42,958 nucleotides of DNA from Thermodesulfobacteriota bacterium (GTDB lineage Bacteria; Desulfobacterota; UBA8473): NCBI GenBank assembly GCA_040757775.1, contig JBFLWQ010000025.1, forward strand, positions 1-42,958, written 5' to 3'. The position numbers and the translations under genes were made by a program. Below the pieces are notes generated by a model. The model searched no databases. It saw nothing but the letters and a program-made list of their open reading frames with translations, and was not told the origin of the DNA. Numbering within the stretch: position 1 is the first letter of the stretch; each line of letters starts with the position of its first letter. Shown piece by piece: positions 33,999-42,750 of the stretch.

Positions 33999-35510
33999 AT
34001 GACCACACCTACTATAGAATCACTTCCTTCATGGGAAGACCTAGCAGAAGAGGCTCAGCGTGCGCTCAGAAAACGTCCATCCGTGTCCATACGGGTCAGG
34101 CTCACGCTGGGGTTTTTGGCATGGTTCGTCTTAAGCCTTGCCATAGCGGTTTTTTCAATGGTCAATGTCTCCAGTATCAGAGAGAAGCTACAGTTCTTGG
34201 AATCCGCACAGAACTATATCTTTGAGATACAACAGGCAAGAAGGTTTGAAAAGAACTTCTTTTTGTACCACACAAATCTTGATGATGCACTTGAACATGT
34301 CCACAATGCCAGGGAAATCCTGAAAACCAACGGCCAAGAAATGGGCAAGGTTGTAGGGGGGAGAAACTACGACACCATGAAAAGTCACCTGAAACAATAT
34401 GAAGGCCTCCTCTTAGAAATCAAGAAAACTGAATCCAAAAATGAAAATCCAGCTCTCAAACTCAAACCCATAGAATTAAGACTGCGCCAGTTCGGCGCGG
34501 AGATGGTCATCGTGGGGAATCAGCTCGTAGCTAAAGAACGCGAGCAGGTGAACTCCTTGCTCGCCTTGTCCCATAAGATACCCCTCGTCTTTTTAGCCCT
34601 TCTCATCCTTCTCATCCTCTCAGTCGCGTACTTTATTGTCAACCAGATGCTGGCCTCCTTGAATCGAATGGTGCAGGCCACCACCCGCATCGCAGAAGGA
34701 GACTTTACTCCTATTACACCGAAGCGTCGATACAACGATGAGTTCTCCAGGCTTGCCATGGCTCTGAACCACATGATGCTACAGTTGGTCCGCCGCCAGG
34801 AGCAACTCGTACAAGCCCACAAGCTGAAAGCAGTAGGGACCCTTACCGCGGGCGTGGCCCACGAACTCAACAATCCCTTGAATAACATCATCCTGACCTC
34901 ATCCGCCCTGATGGAGGAATACAAGGGGCTCTCCGATGAAGAATTCGAGGACATGATAAACGACTTGTTGAACGAGTCCGAGCGGGCACAAAAAATCGTT
35001 CGAAAGCTCCTCGATTTCGCGAGAGAAAGCGAGATGGAATCAGAGGCCATTGAGGTCGAAGAGGTCATAGACCAGACACTGCAACTCGCAAGCAACCAGA
35101 TCAAATTGGCCAATGTTAAGGTAAAAGGCGAAATTAGTTCCGAGCTTCCACAGGTTTACGGGGACAGGCAGCAGCTCATCCAGGTATTTCTGAACATCGT
35201 CCTGAATGCCCTCGATGCCATGCCAAATGGTGGCACACTCAGCATTTCAGTCCACAATACCAAGGACCGTGAATACGTTGCCATAGACTTCACTGATACC
35301 GGCGTGGGAATACCCGAGCATAAGCTCGGGAATATCTTCGACCCTTTCTATACGACCAAACGAGACGGCAAAGGCACGGGCCTTGGCCTTTCAGTAAGCC
35401 TAGGGATAGTGCAAAAGCATGGCGGAGAAATCACAGTATCTAGCAAGTTAAACAAGGGAACAACTTTCTCTATGCTCCTTCCCGCCGCAAAGATACCGGC
35501 CAGCATGTAG
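33999..35510 (+). CDS. membrane sensor histidine kinase
   Basis: This 503-residue kinase has membrane helices at about 34-57 and 195-217 flanking a periplasmic helical sensor (QQARRFEKNFFLYHTNLDDALEHV). A HAMP linker follows (about 218-270), then a HisKA domain with phospho-His288 in GVAHELNNPLNN. An HATPase domain carries NIVLNALDAM, DTGVGIP and GTGLGLSV. The sensor resembles the all-helical periplasmic domains of chemoreceptors. It ends the sigma-54 cluster, and the two response regulators nearby are candidate partners. The signal is unknown. Confidence 0.93.
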   Translation: MTTPTIESLPSWEDLAEEAQRALRKRPSVSIRVRLTLGFLAWFVLSLAIAVFSMVNVSSIREKLQFLESAQNYIFEIQQARRFEKNFFLYHTNLDDALEHVHNAREILKTNGQEMGKVVGGRNYDTMKSHLKQYEGLLLEIKKTESKNENPALKLKPIELRLRQFGAEMVIVGNQLVAKEREQVNSLLALSHKIPLVFLALLILLILSVAYFIVNQMLASLNRMVQATTRIAEGDFTPITPKRRYNDEFSRLAMALNHMMLQLVRRQEQLVQAHKLKAVGTLTAGVAHELNNPLNNIILTSSALMEEYKGLSDEEFEDMINDLLNESERAQKIVRKLLDFARESEMESEAIEVEEVIDQTLQLASNQIKLANVKVKGEISSELPQVYGDRQQLIQVFLNIVLNALDAMPNGGTLSISVHNTKDREYVAIDFTDTGVGIPEHKLGNIFDPFYTTKRDGKGTGLGLSVSLGIVQKHGGEITVSSKLNKGTTFSMLLPAAKIPASM

Positions 35511-35639
35511 GGGTTCTCTTCCTGAACCAAGACCTACTGTTCATGTGCTACTTTTTCAAAAAGCTTATATGGTAACTACTCAGCCACCGATCCACGCTGA
35601 TCGTCACTGATATTTTTTTTATACCAGCTTTAATCTCAT

Positions 35640-35668
35640 TTGACATGTTCCTGATTCTGTTTTACAAT
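35640..35668 (+). promoter_or_regulatory. sigma-70 promoter for pyrE
   Basis: A perfect TTGACA -35 (35640-35645), a 17-base spacer and TACAAT -10 (35663-35668) lie 118 bases before the pyrE start. The resulting leader of about 110 bases contains a GC-rich palindrome. Confidence 0.7.
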
Positions 35669-35709
35669 TAAAAAAACTTTGAAAAGTACCAATTTTTGCT
35701 TCAGCATAA

Positions 35710-35764
35710 CTGTCTGCGTGCCTGCCTGTGCCAGCACGGTAGACAGGCATCGCAGAGGCAGGCA
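35710..35764. repeat. GC-rich tandem/inverted repeat in the pyrE leader (CTGCCTGTGC...AGACAGGC)
   Basis: TGTCTGCGTGCCTGCCTGTGC is followed after CAGCACGG by TAGACAGGCATCGCAGAGGCAGGCA. Interlocking 8-12 bp complementary units (GCCTGCCTG with CAGGCATCGCAGAGGCAGGC) can fold in several ways. The composition is quite unlike the AT-rich surroundings. It could be a dispersed repeat or part of a pyrE attenuator. Confidence 0.5.
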
Positions 35765-35785
35765 TAGTTTTTCAAACCAGGTCTC

Positions 35786-36340
35786 ATGGATTATAAAAGC
35801 AGACTGTTAAAAATATTAAAGGAAAAGTCATACAAAAGGGGAAAGTTTGTGTTAGTTTCCGGAAGAGAAAGCGATATGTATATTGATGGGAAACAGACAA
35901 CCCTTAGTGCTGAAGGCTCGTATTTGGTGGGTAAGATATTTTATGATATGATCCGACAGGCCATGGTTCCTATAGAGGGGGTAGGGGGGTTGACTTTGGG
36001 TGCAGACCCTATTGTTACAGCTATCTCTATGATTAGCTATATTGAAGGGAATCCCATCCATGCATTTATAGTCAGGAAAGAACCAAAGAAACACGGCACG
36101 TCGCTATGGATTGAAGGGGGAAAAGGTCTGAGAAAGGGAGCCAATGTTGCAATAGTAGATGATGTGGTGACAACGGCGGGGTCAACCCTGAGGGCCATCC
36201 ACCGAGCTAAGGAAGAGGGTTATGAAGTGGTTAAAGTTATGGCTCTGGTCGATAGGGAAGAGGGAGGCAGAGAGAATTTAGCAAAAGAGGGGTATCAACT
36301 GGAGGCTGTATTCACAAAAGCAGACTTTCTGAGCGGTTGA
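35786..36340 (+). CDS. pyrE: orotate phosphoribosyltransferase
   Basis: This 184-residue enzyme makes OMP from orotate and PRPP. The PRPP-binding motif VAIVDDVVTTAGST is near residues 121-133, and the catalytic-loop segment RKEPKKHGTSLWIEG follows the usual order. FVLVSGRESDMYIDGKQTTL is the typical N-terminal OPRT stretch. The ribosome site before the ATG is weak. It has its own promoter and stands apart from other pyrimidine genes. Confidence 0.92.
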   Translation: MDYKSRLLKILKEKSYKRGKFVLVSGRESDMYIDGKQTTLSAEGSYLVGKIFYDMIRQAMVPIEGVGGLTLGADPIVTAISMISYIEGNPIHAFIVRKEPKKHGTSLWIEGGKGLRKGANVAIVDDVVTTAGSTLRAIHRAKEEGYEVVKVMALVDREEGGRENLAKEGYQLEAVFTKADFLSG

Positions 36341-36351
36341 TGGTTTTTATA

Positions 36352-36413
36352 AATCGTAAATGGTAAATTGTGAATGGGAACTGCTAACGGCTTACGACTT
36401 GCGATTCACGATT
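36352..36413. repeat. intergenic inverted repeat (AATCGTAAATGGTAAATTGTG family)
   Basis: The left arm (36352-36375) and right arm (36391-36413, CTTACGACTTGCGATTCACG) are imperfectly complementary over about 20 bases. They lie between pyrE and the flavin-type oxidoreductase gene. The repeat has no coding capacity and looks dispersed in nature. Confidence 0.55.
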
Positions 36414-36447
36414 CATAATCTGGAAGAAGGTATAGGAAAGGTGAAAC

Positions 36448-37413
36448 ATGGAATGGAAGACTAGAGTTACAGAAATGCTAGGTATAAAGTACCCTATTAT
36501 TCAGGGGTCATACGGTGGATTTGGGACTTCAGAGATTGCGGCACCTGTCTCCGAAGCAGGTGGATTAGGTATTATTACTGCAGGGGCTTTGAAAACTCCG
36601 GAAGGGCTCAGAGAAGATATACGAAAGGCTATGTCCATGACTGATAAGCCTATCTGTGTGAATCTTAGTGTAGGTATCTGTCCTCATATAGATGATATGC
36701 GGGAAGTTGCCATTGAAGAAGGTATCCCTGTTGTTGAAACCTCAGCATTTCAAGCAAGTAATCATGGAAAGCGATTGAAGGATGCCGGGGTTAAATGGAT
36801 CCACAAGGTGGCTACTGTTAAGCATGCAATAGTAGCTGAGAAACAAGGGGCTGATGCAGTTGTTATTGTTGGCATGGAAGGGATTGGATTTAAGAGTGTC
36901 GAGCAACTTCCTACACTTACGAGTATAACATGGGCAGTGAAACAGATGAAAATACCAGTAATTGCAGCCGGCGGAATAGGGGATGCCCGGGGATTTCTTG
37001 CTTCTCTGGCAATGGGGGCCGAGGCAGCGTATTTGGGAACAGCCTTCATGGCAACCAAAGAATGCCCCATACCAGAACGGCATAAGCAATATCTTGTGGA
37101 TGTTGATCCGGCTGACCCTAAGCTTATGAAGAAGGTTTTATCTCCACCTAGCCCTCTTGCCCTGGAAAAGGTTATGAAACTGAGAGGGAATATCCCCCAT
37201 GGTGAGTGGATGATGAAGCTCGAAAGGGTTTTATTGAAAGAAGACCCTGATGATATGCTGCTTGAGAGCGATGAAGTGCTGAAACTTGCTCCTGGCTCTC
37301 TAGCCGTAAGCGGAATAGATAAGGTCTTGACCGTAAAGGAACTCATAGACAGCATTATTAATGGTGCTGAATATATTCTAAAAAGCGGGGTTTTTGCCGG
37401 GATAAAGGATTAG
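36448..37413 (+). CDS. FMN-dependent nitronate monooxygenase/enoyl reductase-like protein
   Basis: This 321-residue TIM-barrel protein belongs to the NPD/FabK-like group. FMN-site segments are [36 protein letters not shown] at the start, [13 protein letters not shown] near 172 and [18 protein letters not shown] near 192. Nitronate monooxygenases carry a catalytic His in G-x-EAGGH. Here the segment reads GMEGIGFKS, with no His, so that activity is doubtful. An NAD(P)H:flavin or enoyl-CoA reductase role is possible but unproven. Its stop codon overlaps the convergent nadB stop by four bases. Confidence 0.82.
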   Translation: MEWKTRVTEMLGIKYPIIQGSYGGFGTSEIAAPVSEAGGLGIITAGALKTPEGLREDIRKAMSMTDKPICVNLSVGICPHIDDMREVAIEEGIPVVETSAFQASNHGKRLKDAGVKWIHKVATVKHAIVAEKQGADAVVIVGMEGIGFKSVEQLPTLTSITWAVKQMKIPVIAAGGIGDARGFLASLAMGAEAAYLGTAFMATKECPIPERHKQYLVDVDPADPKLMKKVLSPPSPLALEKVMKLRGNIPHGEWMMKLERVLLKEDPDDMLLESDEVLKLAPGSLAVSGIDKVLTVKELIDSIINGAEYILKSGVFAGIKD

Positions 37414-39044
37414 AGAGTTTGTGTCCTCCCTCTGGGATCAACAATGGTATCTATTTTCCAGTTTGCATCATTTCTTTCCGGGTAGTCTCTGTTGAAATGC
37501 AGGCCTCTGCTTTCCTTTCTTATCAGGGCAGATTCTATTATTAACCTGGCTACTACGGCTATATTTCTCAACTCCACCAGATCGCTGGATATGGTAAAAT
37601 TCCAATAGTAATCTGTTATTTCTTCTTGAAGAAGTTGGATTCTCCTTCTGGCTCTGTTTAACCGTTTATCGGATCTCACAATACCTACATAGTTCCACAT
37701 AAGGCGCCTGATCTCATCCCAATTTTGAGACACAACAACAGACTCGTCGCTATCTACTGCACCACTGGAGTCCCATTGCGGAATTTGGGGGGGGCTTTTT
37801 AGATCGTCCTTTAGATCCTTGACACTTTTGATAGATGCCCTATGGCTGAATACCAATGCCTCTAAAAGAGAATTGCTTGCCAGCCTATTTGCTCCATGTA
37901 GTCCGGTAAAGGCTGCTTCCCCACAGGCATAGAGTTTTTTGATGCTTGTCTCTCCATTGATATCCGTCATTACCCCACCACATATATAGTGAGCAGCAGG
38001 GACAACCGGGAGGGGTTCCTTTGTCATATCAATCCCAAAAGAAAGGCATCTTTCATAAATATTAGGAAACCTACCTTTGACAAAATCAGCATCCCTGTGG
38101 GTGATGTCTAAAAACACACAATCATTACCGCTCTTTTTCAACTCGTTGTCTATCGCTCTAGCCACTATATCACGAGGAGCCAGATCCCCTAAGGGATGGT
38201 ATCTTTTCATAAAAGGGGTACTGTCTCCAAGCCTGAGAATGCCTCCTTCTCCTCTGAGGGCTTCGGATATTAAAAAAGACTTTGCCTTAGGGTGATATAG
38301 ACAGGTTGGGTGAAACTGGATGAATTCCATATTAGCCGTTTTGGCGCCTGCCCTGTATGCCATTGCTATTCCATCCCCGGTAGCAATGTCTGGATTGCTG
38401 GTAACAAGATAGACCTTACCTGCTCCTCCTGTAGCCAGGAGGGTCACTTTTGAAAGGAAGGTGTGGATAGAATTCCCCCTGATATCCAAGACATATGCCC
38501 CCCAGCATGTATCCTCTCTGTCTACGCCAAATCTTCCCCACTTATTAACCTTTGACTGAATAATAAGGTCTATAGCAATCATGTTTTCATATATTTTGAT
38601 GTTTTTATTCAATTCTATCTTTTCTATTAATGCCTTTTCTATTGCTTGACCAGTAAAATCTGAGGCGTGGACAATCCTCCTCTTTGAGTGCCCACCCTCT
38701 TTACCCAGGTCGTATTTAGAACCGGTATTTCCTTCAGCACTGGTAAATTTTACCCCCCAACCTTCCAGGTCTCTTATTCTGTCAGGGCCGTTCTCCACGA
38801 CCATCTTGACCACATCCTCATGGCAGAGTCCATCACCAGTTTTCAAGGTGTCCTTAATGTGCAGATCGAAGCTGTCACCATGACTTAAAACCGATGCGAT
38901 GCCACCCTGGGCGTAGTTGGTACTTGATTCTATCTTATTTTTTTTAGTAACAATTGCGACAGTGCCAAATTTTGAGACCTTGAGGGCAAATGTCAACCCG
39001 GCAATGCCACTCCCTATAACCAAAAAGTCAGTCTTTATCTCCAA
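37410..39044 (-). CDS. nadB: L-aspartate oxidase
   Basis: This 544-residue FAD enzyme oxidises aspartate to iminoaspartate for NAD synthesis; anaerobes can use fumarate as acceptor. Motifs include [17 protein letters not shown] (FAD), [15 protein letters not shown] (hallmark of NadB), [25 protein letters not shown] and [19 protein letters not shown]. The C-terminal helical domain is complete. Succinate dehydrogenase/fumarate reductase flavoproteins are similar, but the NYAQGG motif and length favour NadB. A TTGACA on the - strand (39116-39121) about 70 bases upstream is a plausible -35, with no clear -10. Confidence 0.92.
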   Translation of the reverse strand: MEIKTDFLVIGSGIAGLTFALKVSKFGTVAIVTKKNKIESSTNYAQGGIASVLSHGDSFDLHIKDTLKTGDGLCHEDVVKMVVENGPDRIRDLEGWGVKFTSAEGNTGSKYDLGKEGGHSKRRIVHASDFTGQAIEKALIEKIELNKNIKIYENMIAIDLIIQSKVNKWGRFGVDREDTCWGAYVLDIRGNSIHTFLSKVTLLATGGAGKVYLVTSNPDIATGDGIAMAYRAGAKTANMEFIQFHPTCLYHPKAKSFLISEALRGEGGILRLGDSTPFMKRYHPLGDLAPRDIVARAIDNELKKSGNDCVFLDITHRDADFVKGRFPNIYERCLSFGIDMTKEPLPVVPAAHYICGGVMTDINGETSIKKLYACGEAAFTGLHGANRLASNSLLEALVFSHRASIKSVKDLKDDLKSPPQIPQWDSSGAVDSDESVVVSQNWDEIRRLMWNYVGIVRSDKRLNRARRRIQLLQEEITDYYWNFTISSDLVELRNIAVVARLIIESALIRKESRGLHFNRDYPERNDANWKIDTIVDPRGRTQTL

Positions 39045-39250
39045 TAGTCTATTCCTTGTTTGTACAATTATAGTATAGTTACGATTGCCCTTTCTTTATT
39101 ATATATCCGGGTTAATGTCAAGGTTTTTTGCCTATGAGAGCCACTCCCTGAAATGGCGGAGTTTACCGAAAAATGGTACTATCATCTGGCTTAACCTAGC
39201 TTCACATTCCTGCTGATTAATGATATAAGTCAAGTTAGATTAAAATAAGA

Positions 39251-39280
39251 TTTACATAAACACATACATTATAGTATACA
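39251..39280 (+). promoter_or_regulatory. weak sigma-70 promoter candidate
   Basis: TTTACA and TATACA are separated by 18 bases in an AT-rich stretch upstream of the PAS-LuxR pair. The match is modest and AT-rich sequence gives such hits easily. Confidence 0.3.
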
Positions 39281-39303
39281 ATATAGTTGAATACCAATTA
39301 GTC

Positions 39304-39399
39304 CACCCTGAAAAATGAAAAATTTCCTTTGGAACGAACATGAGCAGGATTTTTGGGGAACCCATCTTGACGAAGTGGAAGATAAGCATTTTCAGGGTG
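39304..39399. repeat. MITE-like inverted repeat (CACCCTGAAAA...TTTTCAGGGTG)
   Basis: CACCCTGAAAAATG (39304-39317) is inverted as CATTTTCAGGGTG (39387-39399) around 69 bases of unique sequence. A small GCCC-AAA-GGGC hairpin follows at 39405-39415. There is no coding capacity. It resembles a short non-autonomous element; from memory I believe similar sequences recur in deltaproteobacterial genomes, unverified. Confidence 0.55.
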
Positions 39400-39447
39400 T
39401 TTGAGCCCAAAGGGCGAGTTTATGAAAATGCCTGAAGCAAGTCATAG

Positions 39448-39672
39448 ATGGGTCAAAAAACCTGCACTAGAGACTGGAAAAGGGAATTTTTCAGTGTGAA
39501 CCAATTAGTAACAATAAAGGGTCTCGACTCGAACGAAATGCTTGAATGGGCTATAAGTCTAGCCATGACAATGGAAAGCAAGTATGTAAATCATTCAAAA
39601 ATTTCTGAGACTAAATTTAGGAAACTTGTAAAGCATTTTTCTCTCGATATTGGTTCTCAAGAATATAACTGA
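39448..39672 (+). CDS. hypothetical small protein
   Basis: This is a 74-residue reading frame ending 25 bases before the PAS-LuxR gene. The stretch after residue 16 (NQLVTIKGLDSNEMLEWAISLAMTM) looks like folded helical protein. The N-terminal residues run close to the upstream repeat, and no good ribosome site precedes the ATG. No family was recognised. It may be a truncated or chance ORF. Confidence 0.35.
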   Translation: MGQKTCTRDWKREFFSVNQLVTIKGLDSNEMLEWAISLAMTMESKYVNHSKISETKFRKLVKHFSLDIGSQEYN

Positions 39673-39697
39673 TATATTAGGATGATATGAGGATTTT

Positions 39698-40996
39698 ATG
39701 ATGGCCAAGAAACTAAATAATAAAGAATTGATAAAAAGAGTCGAGAAACTGGAAAAGGAAATAGCTGAGTATAAACTTCGAGATATTACCAAATCAAAGC
39801 GTGTAGAGGATGAAATAAGAAACCTAACTTCTGCTGTTGAGCAGTCCATAGATGGTATAGCGATAAGTGACTTGGAATTAAAACTGATATACCTTAATAA
39901 AGCATTTGCCGAAATGCATGGTTACGCCGCTGACGAGATGGTAGGAATGAAAACAACAGAATTAGTTGAGAAGGAGGGGAGGGATAAATACAAATTCGGG
40001 ATGAGTCAAGTTATGGAATTAGGCTCATGGACGGGCGAAATAAGGCATACCAGAAAAGACAAAACATCTTTTCCCGTTTACATGTCAGTTACTTTATTGA
40101 AAGACGGCGAAGGAAAGTTCATGGGAATTTTGGGAATTGCAAGGGATATTTCCAAACAAAAAATGATGGAAGATGAGATGAGGATAAGGGATAACGCCAT
40201 AGCATCGTCAATTAACGCTATTGCGTTCTCTAGCCTGGATGGTTATGTTACGTATGCAAATGATTCTTATCTCAAGATGTGGGGATATGATGATGAGAAA
40301 GAGGTTCTGGGGAAATTTAATGCAGAATTCTGGAGAACAGAAGATGAACCCATGGAGGGACTGGAGGCTTTGGTTTCTAGGGGTAGCTGGATAGGGGAAC
40401 TTGTAGGAAAGAGAAAAGACGGTTCACTGTTCGATGTACAGCTTTCTTCCAGCATAGTTAAGGATGATTCAGGCAAGCCTATATGCATGATGGCTTCTTT
40501 TTTGGACATCAGCCAAAACAAGAGAGCAGAACATGCCCTGAGAGAAAGAGAGACAGATTTAGAGATTAAAACCAAGAGCCTTGAAGAGGTAAATACTGCC
40601 TTAAGAGTCTTGTTGAAAAAAAGAGATGACGACAAAACGGAAATTGAGGAAAAGATATTAATCAATGTGAAGGAACTAGTCGTTCCCTATCTTGAAAAAT
40701 TGAAGAAAAGCCGATTAAATGCCGATCAATTGACTTACATGCATATTCTTGAATCAAATTTGAACAACATTGTTTCATCATTTTCGCGGAATTTATACTC
40801 TAAATATTTAAAACTTACTCCTACGGAAATTCAAGTGGCAAATCTTGTAAAAGAGGGCAATACCACGAAACAAATAGCAGAATTGATGAATTTGTCAACA
40901 CGGACAATCGAGTCTTATAGAAAAAATTTAAGATTAAAAATTGGAATAAACAATAAAAAAGTAAATCTTATATCCTACCTATCATCTCTTTCATAA
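39698..40996 (+). CDS. PAS-PAS-LuxR transcriptional regulator
   Basis: This 432-residue soluble regulator begins with a coiled coil (about 1-40). Two PAS domains follow (about 45-155 and 165-280; GYAADEMVGM, DGYVTYANDSYLKMWGY), each ending in the ARDISKQK/LDISQNK PAC motif. A second coiled coil spans about 285-330, and a C-terminal LuxR/GerE helix-turn-helix is present (LTPTEIQVANLVKEGNTTKQIAELMNLSTRTIESYRKNLRLKIG). No kinase or receiver domain is present. It is probably a one-component sensor. A GAGG ribosome site precedes ATGATG. Its target and signal are unknown. Confidence 0.9.
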   Translation: MMAKKLNNKELIKRVEKLEKEIAEYKLRDITKSKRVEDEIRNLTSAVEQSIDGIAISDLELKLIYLNKAFAEMHGYAADEMVGMKTTELVEKEGRDKYKFGMSQVMELGSWTGEIRHTRKDKTSFPVYMSVTLLKDGEGKFMGILGIARDISKQKMMEDEMRIRDNAIASSINAIAFSSLDGYVTYANDSYLKMWGYDDEKEVLGKFNAEFWRTEDEPMEGLEALVSRGSWIGELVGKRKDGSLFDVQLSSSIVKDDSGKPICMMASFLDISQNKRAEHALRERETDLEIKTKSLEEVNTALRVLLKKRDDDKTEIEEKILINVKELVVPYLEKLKKSRLNADQLTYMHILESNLNNIVSSFSRNLYSKYLKLTPTEIQVANLVKEGNTTKQIAELMNLSTRTIESYRKNLRLKIGINNKKVNLISYLSSLS

Positions 40997-41141
40997 TTGG
41001 TAGTTTATTACCCCATTATTACCCCAATTATTCAGTATTGATTTTTAATGCCCACCTGGTAAGCTAATATATTCTCGCCTTAAAGAAAATTTCCAAAATA
41101 GTAAAGAGGCAAACTTTAAGGAAACCTGAGGTAATTATAAA

Positions 41142-42545
41142 ATTCAAAGTATAGAATGCATCTTCCACCCAAAATCCATAGCCTTAGTCGGAACTTCTCC
41201 TGACCCAAATAATTGGGCTGGGCAGATGATCCCTGAGGCATTAGTTGAATTCAAGTATGATGGCAACCTGTTTTTTGTCAGCCGTAAGAGCAGCGAAATG
41301 TGGGGTTTTAAGACCTATCCAAGCATTAAAGATATCCCCGTATCTGTAGACTATGTTATCTGTAGTATAGCCGCTCGCTTTACCCCCAAGCTTATGGAAG
41401 AGTGTGCCTCCAAAGGTGTCAGGGCAGTCCATCTTTTTACTTCAGGTTTCAGCGAAACCTGTGAAGAAGAGGGGATTAGATTGGAAGAAAAGATAACCCA
41501 AATTGCCCGTGATAACGGTATCAGAATCATAGGGCCAAATTCTCCGGGTATTTACTGCCCGGAGTCAAGATTAACCTTCAGTCCTATATTGCCCAAAGAG
41601 AGTGGACCGGTTGCCTGTCTCTCTCAGAGCGGTGGGCATTGCATCCGATTCTTAAGATTAGGGGGGACTCGTGGGCTTAGATTCAGCAAGGTTGTTGCCT
41701 ATGGCAATGGGTGTGACCTTAGTGTAACCGATTTTCTGGAATATCTTGCCCATGATCAAGAAACAAAGGTTATAGCCCTGTATATCGAAGGGATTAGAGA
41801 TGGGAGAAGATTCTTTGATGTGTTGAAGAATACAGCAAAATCGAAGCCGGTAGTGGTCCATAAAGGCGGACATACAAATGCTGGAACCAGGGCCGCTGCC
41901 TCTCATACTGGTTCCCTAACGGGGGAGGAAAGGATATGGGATGCTCTTTGCAGACAGGCTTCGGTTATTCGTGTCCATAGTATAGATGAGGTTGTAGACA
42001 CTGTATTAGCTTTTGCTTTCATGACTCCTCCGAAAGGGAAGAATGTAGCCGTTGTAGGATATGGGGGAGGGGTTAGCGTCCAGGCCGCTGACGACTGTGA
42101 GAGTACGGGGCTTTCAGTTCCCCTATTCCCTCAAGAGATCAGGGACAGACTGAGCAGTTTTACCCCTGATGCCAATAACAGTGTAAAGAATCCAGTGGAT
42201 ACCCAATGGTTGGTGTGGGACCCCGGTAAGTTTGTTGATACAGTGAGGATCGTTTCTGAGTGGAAAGGGATTGATTTTTTGATAATGCCTCTGGCAATAG
42301 ATATGTTCCCTATCGAAAGGGAACACGAATTGTTAGATCAAATGATCAAGTCAGTTACCGGATCTAAAAAGGTGTGTTCAAAACCAATAGCAGTGGTACT
42401 CCATGAAGGGACATCTCCTGAAATCCTTGGAAAGACTTTATTGCTCCAAGAAAGACTTTCATCTTTGGGTCTCCCTGTTTACCCCACCCTTGGAAGGGCT
42501 GCTGAGGCTATAGGCAGATTTATTCGATACCATCATCCTATTTAA
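41142..42545 (+). CDS. ADP-forming acyl-CoA ligase, alpha (CoA-binding) subunit, non-ATG start
   Basis: This protein of about 467 residues has a CoA-binding Rossmann domain (FHPKSIALVGTSPDPNNWAG) and a succinyl-CoA-ligase-like core. SQSGGHCIRFLRLGG and the phospho-His255 in AASHTGSLTGEERIWDAL fit the alpha subunit of ADP-forming acetate/acyl-CoA ligases, which conserve acyl-CoA energy as ATP. The first ATG is at 41226 and would remove the ALVGTS nucleotide-binding strand. The frame is open upstream to a TGA at 41127, with no ATG, GTG or TTG. An ATT at 41142, ten bases after GAGG, is the best start. Either this is a rare ATT start, the product is N-truncated, or the base sequence has an error. 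The beta gene follows. Confidence 0.8.
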   Translation: MQSIECIFHPKSIALVGTSPDPNNWAGQMIPEALVEFKYDGNLFFVSRKSSEMWGFKTYPSIKDIPVSVDYVICSIAARFTPKLMEECASKGVRAVHLFTSGFSETCEEEGIRLEEKITQIARDNGIRIIGPNSPGIYCPESRLTFSPILPKESGPVACLSQSGGHCIRFLRLGGTRGLRFSKVVAYGNGCDLSVTDFLEYLAHDQETKVIALYIEGIRDGRRFFDVLKNTAKSKPVVVHKGGHTNAGTRAAASHTGSLTGEERIWDALCRQASVIRVHSIDEVVDTVLAFAFMTPPKGKNVAVVGYGGGVSVQAADDCESTGLSVPLFPQEIRDRLSSFTPDANNSVKNPVDTQWLVWDPGKFVDTVRIVSEWKGIDFLIMPLAIDMFPIEREHELLDQMIKSVTGSKKVCSKPIAVVLHEGTSPEILGKTLLLQERLSSLGLPVYPTLGRAAEAIGRFIRYHHPI

Positions 42546-42750
42546 CCGAACTTCATATTATTGGTTGTTAATGATGTAAGCCCCTTGTATGCTAGATCCA
42601 GAATTAGCTTTTTATAAAAAACGCTCGTTTTGGTCGAATACCGTCTAGTAACAATGAATTATCCATAGGAAAGTAATCAGTTGTTATTGTAGCCAACCTC
42701 TATAAACATTGGCTCTAAGTTTATATACAAAGGAATGGAGGAGTAGAAAG

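Larger units (their letters stand above)
39045..39447. other. intergenic region between nadB and the PAS-LuxR genes
   Basis: This 403-base AT-rich divergent region contains the candidate promoters and the inverted repeat listed separately. Besides these no conserved gene, RNA or operator was recognised. Confidence 0.5.
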
